64,000 nt of DNA from Theropithecus gelada (taxonomy: Eukaryota; Chordata; Mammalia; Primates; Cercopithecidae). Below are positions 47,786-59,536 of the stretch, one piece after another (positions within the stretch are counted from its first letter, which is position 1; the number at the start of each line of letters is the position of its first letter). The stretch covers positions 4,136,513 to 4,200,512 of the forward strand of contig NC_037682.1 of NCBI RefSeq assembly GCF_003255815.1, in the 5' to 3' direction. A program made the translations under genes and the position numbers. Below the pieces are notes generated by a model. The model was not told the DNA's origin and searched no databases. It worked only from the letters and a program-made list of their open reading frames with translations.

Positions 47786-48280
47786 CCTCGTTGGTTGGTT
47801 TGTTGATTAGCTGGTCGGCTGGCTGGCTGGCTGGCTGGCTGGCTGGTTGGTTGGTTGGTTGGCTGGTTGGTTGGTTGATTAGCTGGCTGGCTGGTTGGTT
47901 GGTTGGTTGGCTGGTTGGTTGGTTGATTAGCTGGCTGGTTGGTTGGTTGGTTGGTTGGTTGGCTGGTTGGCTGGTTGGTTGGTTGATTAGCTGGCTGGCT
48001 GGCTGGCTGGCTGGATGGATGGATGGATAGATGGTTGGTTGGTTGGTTAATTAGCTAGCTGGCTGGTTGGCTGGCTGGCTGGTTGATTAGCTCTCTGGCT
48101 GACTGAATAGTTGGTTGATTTGCTGATTAGCTGTCTGGCTGGCTGATTGGTTGGTTGGTTGATTAACTGGTTGGTTGGCTGACTGACTGGTTGGTTGGCT
48201 GACTGACTGGTTGGTTAGTTGGTTGATTGGTTAGCTGGTTGGCTGGCTGGTTGGTTGGTTGGATGGATGGATGAATGGTT
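47786..48280 (+). repeat. GGTT/GGCT tetranucleotide array, about 0.5 kb
   Basis: Alternating blocks of (GGTT)n and (GGCT)n, punctuated by a ttgattagctgg-type spacer at irregular 40-70 bp intervals, ending in a short GGAT run. G-rich strand is the SHANK2 sense strand. Confidence 0.96.
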
Positions 48281-49560
48281 GGTCAAATGATAGAAGTTCA
48301 GCTTAGTTCCATGAATAGTTTGGTGGTTATGCCTTCAAGATATGATGGGCTTACTCACCTGGACCTTAGTTGTAATTTCTTAAGGCTGCATGTTTATGGG
48401 ACTTCACAGTCTTCAGTGGGCTTTCCTGCATGCTGTCTCATCCAACTTTCTGGAATAAGTAGGGCAGGAATCATCACCTGCATTGTACACATGAGCATCC
48501 CCATCCCAGCATGTTGGAGCACACAGATAGGGAGTTACTGGGCAAGGAGCATGACCCATTGTTTGTGACTACTAATGCTTGAGCTGTGACCTGTACCTGC
48601 ATCAGGGCAGCATTTCTCGTGCAGTGATCAGCGTGGTGATCCTGATGTGTGACTGCCAGTGATTAATCCTCCTGCATATCCACCTGAAGCAGTGGGGAAG
48701 CAGAAACATATCCAGGTCTGTTCTCAGCTCAGCTGTCTCTGGCTGGCTCTGAGTAGACTTCTTTATCTGAAATGTGAAGGCTGGAGATGATGCGTGTGAA
48801 GAGTTGGGGGCAAGTTTATGATGGTAGCTTTTTTGTTTCTGTGCATAAGAGACAGAGGCATGCCCAGATTTATAAAATCTCACCTCTTTGCATGCATCAG
48901 CCCAGAGACCTGAGAGCAAAGTGCCACATATGACTATGTTGTTATAGCAGGAGGAGAGGCATCTTGGAAGATGGTGCTCTGGAAAATTGGTGGCTAATTA
49001 CATGCATGTCCTCACCCCATCCTGCTAGAGTTTAAGCTCCCTGAGGGCGGGGACACCTGTGTCCTGCACAGTGCCTATCCAGGACAGAGTGCATATCAGT
49101 TGGCCCAGCATGTTAGTGAAAAGGAGGTTGGGTGGTATCGCGCTTGATCAACTTGATCAGTCAGGAGTTGGAAGGTCTGGCTTTTGTCTAGACTCTAAAG
49201 CTTTCCACCCGTTTGTATAAGGTAGCACAATGTCAGCTGCTATGACAAGTTAACCCACAACTTCAGTGGCTTAATGGAGTGCAGGTTTTTTTCCTGCCTG
49301 GTTGCTACCCAGTGTGGTCTCTTCTGGTCAACAGACGGGCTGATTTTCTCCGTGATATGACCAAGCAGTCCAGGCCCTTCCATTATGTGGCCTGGTCATC
49401 CTCGAGGGCCCCCTGCCCGCAGCCTGCAGAGACAGGGAGAGAGAATGGAGAAATGCTGCCCTCTTGTGTGAGGCTCTGGCACAGCAGGGACACACGTCAT
49501 TACCCGTGACACCCTGTGGAGGGAACCTGGATGCTGCAGATGCTGGGCCCTGTGGTCCCG
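48281..49560. other. SHANK2: Intronic sequence, no gene
   Basis: Unique or heavily decayed sequence. A weak MIR-like block lies near 48450-48550. No exon. Confidence 0.5.
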
Positions 49561-49569
49561 GGCCAATCA

Positions 49570-49935
49570 CCTCCTGGTGACTCTTTGAGTCAAGATTCTC
49601 CAGAGAAAACAACCAGTAGGACACAGACACAGATGTAGATACAGACAGAGCATATGTATTAAGAGACTCATTTCAAGGAATTGGCTCACCCAATTGTGGG
49701 AACAGGCGAGTCTAAAATCCTCTGGGCAGTCTAGCAGCCTGCAACACCGGACAGGAGCTGGTGCTGCAGCCTGGAGGCAGAATTTCTTCTTCCTCCGAGA
49801 AACTTCAATTTTGCTCTTGAGACCTTTTAACTGATTGGAGGAGGCCCACCCACATTACTGAGAAAAATTTTGACTTCAAGCCAACAGACTGTAAATGTTA
49901 GCCACATCTACAAAATACCCTCCCAGCAACACCTA
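49570..49935 (-). mobile_element. LTR-like interspersed repeat, family uncertain
   Basis: 'caagattctccagagaaaac' followed by aaggaattggctcacccaatt and 'ggcccacccacattactgag' resembles a common mammalian antisense LTR pattern. Assignment is tentative. Confidence 0.4.
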
Positions 49936-51655
49936 GGCTAGTACTTGGCTGCATAATCAGGTGCTATACCCTGGTCAGTTGGCCCATAAAGCTGAGCCTC
50001 TGGGGCCAGACATGCACCCTGGATGGAGGGACAGTGCCCACCTCCCCTGCTGGGGACCTTGACTACCTTCCGCATCTTCCAAGGCATTGATTTCCTCATC
50101 TGTGAATTCAGGCTGGTGGGTTGTAGAATCACTTGATCCTTCCTCCTCAGAATTCTACAAATTGAAATCAGGGCTGCCCCGGATGATGTATCTTGACTAA
50201 GAAACAAAGATAAAATATTTTCAAAGTAATCAGTTGGCACCCATGGATGAGGCAGTTTATGAAAAATGAATGCAATGCACGTGCATGCAGTTTTCAGCGA
50301 CACATCTTATGTGTACATGGAAACTGTCAGGCCAGGGCTCTCTGTTTATCCCTGAGAAAATGACAAGGCCAAGCAGCACTGGAGTAAATCCTATTTTAGC
50401 TGCTGAAACAAAGAAAAGACTTGACTATCAGTGAGCACCATTCATGTAGAACATGATGAGAAAATGGGTGCGATGAGTCACCACTGTACATCCCTGTTTC
50501 CATCCTCCAGAGACAGCTAGGATCTGGTCACCTGTAAGCCACTGAGGTAGGAGTGGTGGCCTCACAGACCGGGGCATAAGATGCTCACAGACCGGGGCAT
50601 AAGATGCCACATTCTCAACTCTTACTTCACTCCTGGGCACCTACCCAGATGAGCACCCCAGTGCCAGTGTAGTTTCAGCGTGTCCTGTGCCGTATGCACT
50701 GCCAGAGCCTGTTGGAGTCGGGATCCTCAATCAGCTACAGAGACCACCGAGGAAGTGACTTGAGGGGATTCTCTGCCAAGTGGACTTCCGGAATCTTCTG
50801 GCTGACTCACTGGTGCAGGGCTCTCGACTGGGTAGAAGATGTGAGTGTAGGATGGGATTAGCCGTGCCTTCCCTTGACTGGCCACTCTTGTGGGATAAGT
50901 CTGTGTTTAAGAATAGTCCCCCTGGCTCTCTAGAAGTTTCTAGAAGCTAGCCATAAGCACAGGGTCTAGATCAGAAAGTCAGAGCTCTGACCAGGGAACA
51001 GATGTGGTTTGCAGTTGTGTCCTTTCTACTTTTTTGTGGCACTCAACGGAGAAGAGAGAGGACCTCATCTGAACCTCCTAATTGCCCTTTATGGAAGGTG
51101 CCTTTATGATCCCTGCTTATTCATCAGGAAACATGTGTTGTGTATGTGTCCAGGAAGCATGTGTGCCAGGCTGTCCACATTCCCAAGCTCTCTTTCCATG
51201 GACTGTTCCCATTCAGAATCTCTGCCATGGACTCTCCTTTCCAGTCACTCTCTAATTTACCAGCGTAGGAGGCCCTCACTGGGAGCATCTTACAGCTTCG
51301 CTTGCTCTGAGAAGTGTCTCTGGACTGCCACCAGCCCCACACCCCGAGGGCTAATGGGCACAACATTCTCAGATCTCTCCTTCAGATCACGTGGACCCCA
51401 CAGGGTGGTGGTGAGGCTGGCATGTGTTTCCTCCTCCCAGAAATCGCCCCGAGTGCAGTGCATTGCTCCTCTGCCATCTGAAGCCACACCTGGAGCCGTC
51501 CCCTCCTGTCTCCAATAGGACACCCTGTGTGGCCTCTTTGGGGTTTCAGGACACACTTGGAGTATAAATCTCCTCTTCCCAAATCCAACCCTTGGGTCAG
51601 GGCTGGGCAGGAGAAGGATGGGGACCTCTTGGTTTTGCCGACTGTTTTGTGACTG
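49936..51655. other. SHANK2: Intronic sequence with a 23-bp duplication
   Basis: Perfect tandem duplication of a 23-mer (ctcacagaccggggcataag plus atg) at 50561-50583 and 50584-50606. Otherwise unique, no exon. Confidence 0.6.
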
Positions 51656-52011
51656 CAGCAGCCCCCTGTTATCTTCAGGGGATACGTCCCAAGATCCCCA
51701 TTGGGTGCCTGAAACGGGGGACAGCTCTGAACCCTGTACTGCATATACCGTGTTTTTGGTCTGGTATCAGAGCCAGCTCCTAAGTGACTAACCAGTGGGT
51801 GGTGTAGACAGCAGGAGTACGCTGGACAAAGAGATGAGTCACTTCCCCTGGGCAGAACGGCACTCAACATCACGCTACTCAGAATGGCATGCAATTGAAA
51901 ACTTTTCAGTTGTTTATTTCTGGACTTTTTTCTTCATTATTTTCAGACTTCAGTTGACCATGGGTGATTAAAACCTCAGAAAGTGAAACCATGGATAGAG
52001 GGGGACTACTG
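51656..52011. mobile_element. Tigger-like DNA transposon remnant
   Basis: About 356 bp with matching ends: cagcagccccctgttatctt at the left and, reverse-complemented from the right, cagtagtccccctctatcca. No coding region remains. Confidence 0.65.
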
Positions 52012-52309
52012 AAGTCACAAGTGACTTGGGGCCACTGTCCTTTGAGATTTCTTATCTGTGGCCATTGATAAGAAGAAGACATAATAATGAGGAGGGTCCT
52101 CATCCGTGATGGCCCTGGGTGGGGGACCTGTCCTCTTGGCTGCCATGCCTCCGTGTTCAACACTAGGTCAGCCTCTGGGATCCACCTGCTCTCCCTCAGG
52201 AGCCATATCAAGTATGCACTGGAGTCAGTCAAGTTCCCCCACCCTGCAGGCCATGTAACGTTATCGTTCCAGCCTTTTCAGAGCACACAGTTCCAAACCT
52301 TGTCCCTGT

Positions 52310-52830
52310 GGTTGCATCCTGTCACCTCTCATTTGATGTTTACAGATAACTCATGTGATCCTCAGACTAAACTTGGAAGGAGGGCATGCAGTGATGTTAG
52401 TCCATTTTATTTTATTTATTTTTTTATTTTTTTATTTTTTTTGAGACGGAGTCTTGCTCTGTCGCCCGGGCTAGAGTGCAGTGGCCGGATCTCAGCTCAC
52501 TGCAAGCTCCGGCTCCTGGGTTCACGCCATTCTCCTGCCTCAGCCTCCCGAGTAGCTGGGACTACAGGTGCTCGCCACCTCGCCCGGCTAGTTTTTTGTA
52601 TTTTTTAGTAGACACGGGGTTTCACCGTGTTAGCCAGGATGGTCTCAATCTCCTGACCTCGTGATCCGCCCGTCTCAGCCTCCCAAAATGCTGGGATTAC
52701 AGGCTTGAGCCACCGCGCCTGGCCGTTAGTCCATTTTAGACACAAGATCAGAGATGGTGAGTGACTTGCTTAGAAGCATGGGTGGCCAACCCAGGACCTA
52801 AACATAGATACATCTGAGCTGACATCCGTT
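52310..52830 (-). repeat. MIR-like fragment split by a young Alu
   Basis: The left part (to 52395) and right part (from 52739, 'gtgagtgacttgcttagaag') look like one antisense MIR interrupted by the AluY at 52410-52724. Confidence 0.45.
52410..52724 (-). repeat. Young AluY (AluYRa-like), antisense
   Basis: Low divergence, with 'gtggccggatctcagctcac' and 'tgcaagctccggctcctggg'. Perfect 14-bp duplication gttagtccatttta at 52396-52409 and 52725-52738. Signature suggests an Old World monkey-specific subfamily. Confidence 0.93.
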
Positions 52831-52913
52831 TCCTTTACCTGCCAGGCTGGAGCATCCCCAAGGTCAGCCAGTCTCTGAGATGTTAATATTTTGTGGCCTT
52901 GGAGTCAGGGAGC

Positions 52914-53850
52914 AGGGGTGGTAGTGGTGGTAGTGATGATAAGTGGTTGATGGCAGCCATGGTGACACTGTTTGTGGTAGTGATGGTGGTGGTGCTGGTG
53001 GTGGTGTTGGTCATGATGATGATGGTGGTAATGCTGGTGGTGGTGGTCATGGTGATGATAGTGATACTGGTGGTGGTGGTCATGGCGATGATGGTGATGC
53101 TGGTGGTGGCAGTCATGGTGATGATGGTGGTGATGATGGTGGTGATGCTGGTGGTGGTGGTGGTGATGGTGATGCTGGTAGTCATGGCGATGATGGTGAT
53201 GCTGGTGGTGGTGGTGGTGATGGTGGTGATGCTGGTAGTCATGGTGATGGTGATGCTGGTAGTCATGGTGATGATGGTGGTGATGCTGGTAGTTGTGGTC
53301 ATGGTGGTGATGGTGGTAATGCTGGTGGTGGTGGTGATGGTGATGATGGTGGTGATGCTGGTGATGGTGGTCATGGTGATGGTGGTGATGCTGGTGGTGG
53401 TGGTGATGGTGATGATGGTGGTGATGCTAGTGGTGGTGGTCATGGTGATGATGGTGATGCTGGTGGTGGTGGTCATGGTGGTGATGGTGGTGATGCTGGT
53501 AGTCGTCATGGTGGTGATGGTGGTGATGCTGGTAGTCGTCATGGTGATGATGGTGGTGATGCTGGTGGTGATGGTCATGGTGGTGATGATGGTGGTGGTG
53601 GTGGTGATGGTGGTGATGCTGGTAGTCGTCATGGTGATGATGGTGGTGATGCTGGTGGTGGTGCTCATGGCGATGATGATGCTGGTGGTGGCAGTCATGG
53701 TGATGATGGTGGTGATGCTGGTAGTGATGATCATGGTGATGATAGTAGTGATGCTGTTTTTGTTGGTGATGATGGTAGCGATTCTATTGATGGTGGAAGT
53801 CATGGTGACTGATGGTGGTGGTGATGCTAGTAGCAATGATGCTGGTGGTG
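52914..53850 (+). repeat. GGT/GAT trinucleotide array, about 0.94 kb
   Basis: Composite of ggtggtgatgctggtggtgg-type units with catggtgatgatgg variants, nearly all trinucleotide periodic. It stays open in several frames on both strands (330-aa Met-Val, 289-aa Asp-Gly, 317-aa Thr-Ile), which is an artefact of 3-bp periodicity. Confidence 0.97.
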
Positions 53851-54307
53851 ATGGTGACAGAGGTTTTAAGATGACAAAGGGATGATACTAGTCAAGTCTG
53901 GCACTCCACCTTGGTGAACCCTACTGCTCTGGCCATGAACAAATGTTCATCCTCATCCCAGCCCTGTGCAGCCTTCCCTTCCTTTGGAGGAAGCTCCTGG
54001 CTTTCCCCTTTCTAGTTCTTGAAATTCCATTTATTTCCTCACATCCCCTCTTGATGTAGAGGAATCAAAACCACACTGGGTACCCTTGAGAAAAATTATT
54101 TTACTCTTGTATGTCTCAGCTTTCTCATCTGTAAGTTGGATTTATATGCCCTGCAGATAGACACACCCTGCAGGGTTGTTACAAGGGCTCACAGAGAAGA
54201 ATGCAAAAGTGTAAAAGTCCATACACATACAAGAATTGTTACCAACAGCACTGATGGAATGGGCTTCCTGATAGTAATACTGGGAACACCAGCACTGCCA
54301 AGGCTTT
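53851..54307. other. SHANK2: Intronic sequence with a MIR-like block
   Basis: 'agctttctcatctgtaagtt' followed by 'gcagggttgttacaagggct' at about 54085-54215 fits a sense MIR. Confidence 0.55.
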
Positions 54308-54695
54308 GGCCATGCAGCACTTTGGGAGGCTGAGGTGGGCAGATCACCTGTGAGGTCAGGAGTTCGAGACTAGCCTGGCCAACATGGCGCCTATAATCCC
54401 AGTTACTCGAGAGGCTGAGGCACGAGAATCGCTTGAACCCAGGAGGCAGAGGTTGCGGTGAGCCGAGATCGCACTACTGCACTTCACCAACACGGTGAAA
54501 CCCCGTCTCTACTGAAAGTGCAAAAACTAGCAGGGTGTAGTGGCGCACGCCCTGTAGTCCCAGCTACTCAGGAGACTGAGGCACAATAATCACTTGAACC
54601 CGGGAGGCGGAGGCTGCAGTGAGCTGAGATCGTGCCACTGCACTCCAGCCTGGGTGACAGAGTGAGACTCTGTCTCAAAAAAAAAAAAAAAAAAA
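54308..54695 (+). repeat. Rearranged chimeric Alu
   Basis: The first Alu lacks its 5' end (begins agcactttgggagg), jumps from 'cctggccaacatggc' to 'gcctataatcccag' with the inter-arm part deleted, then at 'cactactgcacttcac' runs straight into 'caacacggtgaaacccc' of a second Alu, which ends normally in an A tail. Confidence 0.88.
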
Positions 54696-55029
54696 TGCAG
54701 GGGTTTCTGTGTATTCTCCCGAGGCCACTCTGTGCCACATGAGACCCTGGCTGGGTGAGCAGGGTGCCCGGCTTCTTCCTACAGCACCGAAACATCCCGG
54801 CTTTGCCCCAGAGACACCCCTGGGGCCATCAGGCGACCACTTGTTCCCACTTCCAGCCTGTCCCCAGTGGCCCCTGCCCTGCGTCTCACACCCCTGGGTC
54901 TGTGTCACCTCCAAGGCTCTGAGAGACGTCTGAGAGGTGACCTTGCAGGTCAGACCCGGAATCCAACAGTTCCCCTTCACTCCTTCCTGTTCCGGGCCTT
55001 CCGAATAGATGGGAGGATCCTGTTTGGTG

Positions 55030-56480
55030 CCTGTGTGATGCTTTTATTTTCTATTTTTCTGTGTGGCGTGTAACAAGCATGCAGAGAGGTTCACAAGACA
55101 ATGCACATCCAGTGGGCAGTTATGACAAAAACCCCGTGGACCCAGCACCCCCAACCCCACCCCACACACACCCTCTGCCTCCTCAGCTCCCTCCCCAGGA
55201 TAACTGTCTCTGCCCAGGGCTGGTCTCGCATACAGTTGTTTCCTGATTTTATTTCTAGTCCCAGGCTCTTATTACAGCCCCAAACAGTGTCGTGGGGCTT
55301 TGCCCACTCGTGAGCCATATGGAGACAGGATTGGCGTGTGCCGCGCTGTGCCGGCTTCTCTCCCAACAGCTGTCCCTGGTATCTGGGTCATGCGGGTAGA
55401 TCTGGGTCACTTGTTTTCACTGTGAGGTCGTTCACTGAGGATTTGTCCCTCTGTTCCGCCATGGAGAGTCCTAAGCCGCTTGCTGTGGGAGTCCCTACCC
55501 TTGTGTTGCAGTGTAAACGTGGGTGCCCTTCCGTCGCCCGTACCCCAGGAGTGACCGTGGTCAGGCTGGACACGTCCTCTGCTTTTCTGAATTCTTCAAC
55601 CCTGTCCTGCATGGACCTCATTGTAAGCCCAGGCTGCTGTAACAGAACACTGAGGGCTGGGAGGGCTGAAATGCTGGTTCTGGGGGCTGGACGGTCAGAG
55701 ATGAGGGTGCCAACACGGTTGTTTCTGGGAAGGGCCCTCTTCCTGGCTTGCAGACAGCCTCTGTCTCTCTGTGTCCTCACCCGCAGAAAGACAGAGACAG
55801 AGAAGAGCACTGTGCTGTCTCTTCTTAGGACGGCAGGAATCCCATCTTGGGGACCCCAGCTTCGTGACTCATCTAAACCCCATCACACTGTAAAGGCCCC
55901 ATCACATTGGGGGTCCGTGAATTCTGGAGGGGATCACAAACAGTCTGTAAGAGTAATGGTTCCCACGTGTTGCCAGCTCACCACTGACAGGCCCTTCCAC
56001 TGCGGGCGCTCTGCGTGTGCGATGATGATGTGGTGGCGATTGCCATTTGCGGTTCCCTCATTACTTCTGAGGCGGAGCACCTTTTTGTGCATGTATTGGC
56101 TGGCTGTTTGTGTGTCATCTTTGGCCACGCGCCAGCTTGGGTCGTCTGCCTGTTTCTCTTTAGGCTTGTCTGTTTTGTGTTGATTTGTGGTCACTCCTTG
56201 TATACTTCAGAAGCAAGACCTTTGTCAGTGGTGCAGGTGTGCAGACGTCTGCTCCCAGAGCGTGGTTGGCCTTTTTTCTGGGGGCTGGGGACTCTTCCAC
56301 ACAGCTCTGGTGGTCCATAGTCCTCCTTGTAACTTGGAGAAGGTGGGCCTGGCCCAGTGCCTTCCACAGATGGCAGTGCGACTCGACTGGGACCCCACAA
56401 CCTGCTGTCCCCCTTATCGAATGTGAAGGCTCCTTTCCATCTATGCCAGGGAGGCTGGTTTTGCACTTAAAACGGTAACT
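55030..56480 (-). mobile_element. Old L1 fragments, antisense
   Basis: Two stretches (about 55030-55300, 'catgcagagaggttcacaag'; about 55990-56480, 'tgaggcggagcacctttttg', 'ccttgtatacttcagaagca') resemble antisense L1. The LTR-like repeat at 55622-55965 lies between them. Confidence 0.55.
55622..55965 (-). mobile_element. MaLR/MLT1-type LTR-like repeat, antisense
   Basis: Same order of blocks as at 2781: 'aggctgctgtaacagaacac', 'cttcctggcttgcagacagc', 'catcacattgggggtccgtg'. Confidence 0.5.
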
Positions 56481-56496
56481 TAAAGAACTGCTTTAA

Positions 56497-56790
56497 GGCT
56501 GGGCGTGGTGGCTCAAGCCTGTAATCCCAACATTTTGGGAGGCCAAGGTGGGCTGATCACCTGAGGTCAGGAATTTAAGACCAGCCTGGCCAACATGGTG
56601 AAACCTCATCTCTATTGAAAATGAGCCAGGCGTGGTGGCGGGCACCTGTAATCCCAGCTACTCGGGAGGCTGAGGCAGGAGAATTGCTTGAACCTGGAAG
56701 GCGGAGGTTGCAGTGAGTCAAGATCACACCACTGTGCTCCAGCCTGAGCAACAGAGCAGACTGTCTTTAAATAAATAAATAAGTAAATAG
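56497..56790 (+). repeat. Alu SINE
   Basis: Sense Alu, ggctgggcgtggtggctc, with a small deletion near 'ctctattgaaaatgagcc' and an (AAAT)n tail. Confidence 0.94.
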
Positions 56791-57461
56791 CGAGCTGCTT
56801 TTAGAAATAAACGTGTCTGATTGACTGTGTTTGGAAAACTCTGCCCTGTGGCTTTGAGGATGACCGAGCAGTAGTCCCTTTCCCAGACAAGCTTCTTAAC
56901 TTAAGGCTCTCAGAGATGCCTGGGTTGGGGGGCTTCAGATGTTTGTGGGGGGCAGTGGGTACCATGGGGCTCTGAAGGTCCTGAAGCACCATGACAGTAA
57001 TCCTGACCCTGATTCCGACACCAGCCAATGCCTGTTGGGCGGCTGGCTTCAAACCGGACGTTTCTCACGGTTTTCCTCCAGTCTCCAAAACAATCCTGCA
57101 TGTTCAGTATTGCCATTCCTAGTTCGCATGCAAGGATGTGGGCTCAGGGAAATTAAGCAACTGGTCCGGGGTCTCACAGTCCTGTGAGTTGCAGCCTGAG
57201 GATTTGCATGTGGTTCACCTGACGAATGGAGCCCCTCAGTCCTTGGGCTCATACACAGAGAACCAACACAAACACCATCCAGAAAAGGTGAGAACCAGAA
57301 GGGATGATAGTTATTGCTTAGTTCAAAATCTCTCCGACTTAGTAATGTGTAGGTCACTGTTAAGAGGGAGATCTCCTGCATTCAAACAACAACAACAAAA
57401 AACACAAAACACAACAAACTACTGTGAAACAGAAGTTCTCTCTTTGAAAATGTGAATTACA
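56791..57461. other. SHANK2: Intronic sequence with a MIR-like block
   Basis: An antisense MIR-like block lies at about 57080-57215 ('gggaaattaagcaactggtc'). No exon. Confidence 0.45.
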
Positions 57462-57761
57462 GCCCGGGCACGGTGGCTCACGCCTGTAATCCTAGCACTT
57501 TGGGAGGCCGAGGCAGGTGGATCACCTGAGGTCAGGAGTTTGAGACCAGCATGGCCAACATGGTGAATCCCCGTCTCTACGAAAAATACAAAAAGTAGCC
57601 GGGTGTGGTGGTGCGCACCTGTAATCCCAGCTACTCGGCAGGCCGAGGGAAGAGAATCGCTTGAATCCAGAGGCGGAGGTTGCAGTGAGCCGAGATCATG
57701 CCACTGCACTCCAAGCCTGGGCAACAGAGCAAGACTCTGTCTTAAAAAAAAAAAAAAAAAA
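57462..57761 (+). repeat. Alu SINE
   Basis: Sense Alu, gcccgggcacggtggctc to an 18-A tail; flanks share aattac. Confidence 0.94.
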
Positions 57762-59536
57762 TTACCAGGGAAAAACTGTTTTGTCTTTAAAGATAGGTGT
57801 AGAGTCATGTATTTAGGTTATCATCTGCATGTTGGCACCGAATAAACATACCTGAGATGACCCTCAGATAACTTCCAGTTTCTGGACCCCGATTTGGGAA
57901 AACTCATTTAGAACCAGGCCTCTGTTTTTCAGAGGAAGAAATCTGGGCTTCTGGCTACTGGGGATCGAATGCCTGGCTCATGGCAGGGCTGGCGTGGAGC
58001 CCTGGCGTTAAACTCTGACCCAAGGCCTCTCCCTTTCCCTGTAACAACTCGGGCTGCTCTGGTCATTATTGCTTTTTAAATTGGAGGTGACAGAACCCCA
58101 GGACTCCCTCCAACCCCTGTCCCTACAAAAGGAATTTATTAGTGTACATCATGGAGAAGCCTAAGATTGTCTGGTATCAGGCATAGTTGGATCCAGCTGC
58201 TCAAATGATGTCCCCAGGTAGCTCTCATTCCATCTCTTGGCCTGATTTCTCTATGGGAGTTTTATTCTGTGAGCAACTCCCTCTCAGGATGGTCCCTGGT
58301 AGCTCCAGGGCTTATATCCTCACAGGTCCAAGTCCTGCAGAAAGAGAATGGCTCTGTGCTAGCTTTTTAGCAAGAGTCCTACAATGTGCCCTGAATGATG
58401 TCCCTGCCCACTCAGAACCAGGGGCTAGGGGTGGGTGCACCCGCCCCATTGTGACTGGCCAGGTCTGGGTCAGGGGTGTAGGGAAGATGGCTTGCCAAGG
58501 ACGGTTGGGGTGTGGAACCAGCAGAAGGAGGAGGCGGCAGGCAGGACCTCTGCAGGCCATAGTTAGAGATGTGCCTTCAGCAGGGATGCCAAGCACCTGG
58601 GCTCTTTGAAGATCAGAGAAGGATATTGCTGTGACCTGCTTTCTCAGGGAGTAGGAATGCCTTCCCAAGGACATGAAAGGGGTGGGAGCTGTCACCCTTA
58701 TCTCTGGACGGCTCTAGTTGGAGCCATGGAACAGGGTATGGTGGAGTCCTATTAAACAGAAGTGTCGTTAGTCACCGTGTGTATAAACCCTCGGCAAAAC
58801 ATCAGCATACCCATGTTTGGTTCTTCCAAAATAGAATGTTTTTGTTATCTTTAGAGCATTTAAAAATACAGGCAAATGACTCTATTAGCACAATTATAAT
58901 CTAAAATATTAATAAGCCACAAAAGCCAGCTTCCAAAGAAGTTACTAGCTGTTCCCTCGCAGAACATAAAACAGCTATGAGGACGCATTGTCCTGTCTGC
59001 TAATGATTATGTTTTTGTTAAACAACCGTGGCAGACTCCTGCATCCCCCGCCCTTTCTGTCTCATACGCCACTTTATTAAAACACTCTCAGAGCCCTGCT
59101 GCCATGCGGTATGTGCTGCTGTTTCATAGCAGCTGCTTTGTGTTTTAAAGACCAGCTTCCATGCTCGGTTCATCCTCAAAATAGAGTTCTGCCAGGTCTG
59201 TGTGTTGCTTCAGGTTCCTTTGGGAGGATCCAGTCTCTGGCTTTGCTGTGGGGCCCAGGCCTTCCTCGTCCCCTCCCAGCAGTGGTGGTGCCTGCTCTGG
59301 GTTACTATGGCAACCTAGTGATGCTGGGTACTAACCCTGCCTTTTTTTTCTCTGCAGCCCCTCCTGCCACTACAGGATATGGTGCCTGCAGAAAGTCACC
59401 TTGTGCAGCGGCCACTGTGGGCAGAGGGTTCAGGAGAGAGGGGCAGTGGCATGGCTCGAACATTCACGGGGTTAGAAACCTTCTTAGTGCTACATTGTGC
59501 TGCCAGTGTGGAGGGCAGTAGGCAGGGAAGGGTCTA
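57762..59536. other. SHANK2: Intronic sequence, partly AT-rich and repeat-free
   Basis: The AT-rich block 58790-59075 has no recognisable repeat, unlike its surroundings. No exon seen. Confidence 0.5.

Noticed and set aside
47728..48030. 100-codon Leu-Val-Gly-Trp repeat frame
   Set aside because: Product of the GGTT/GGCT array.
52883..53885. 330-, 317- and 289-codon frames of Met-Val, Thr-Ile and Asp-Gly
   Set aside because: 3-bp periodicity of the GGT/GAT array removes stops in several frames on both strands at once, so openness is not evidence of a gene.
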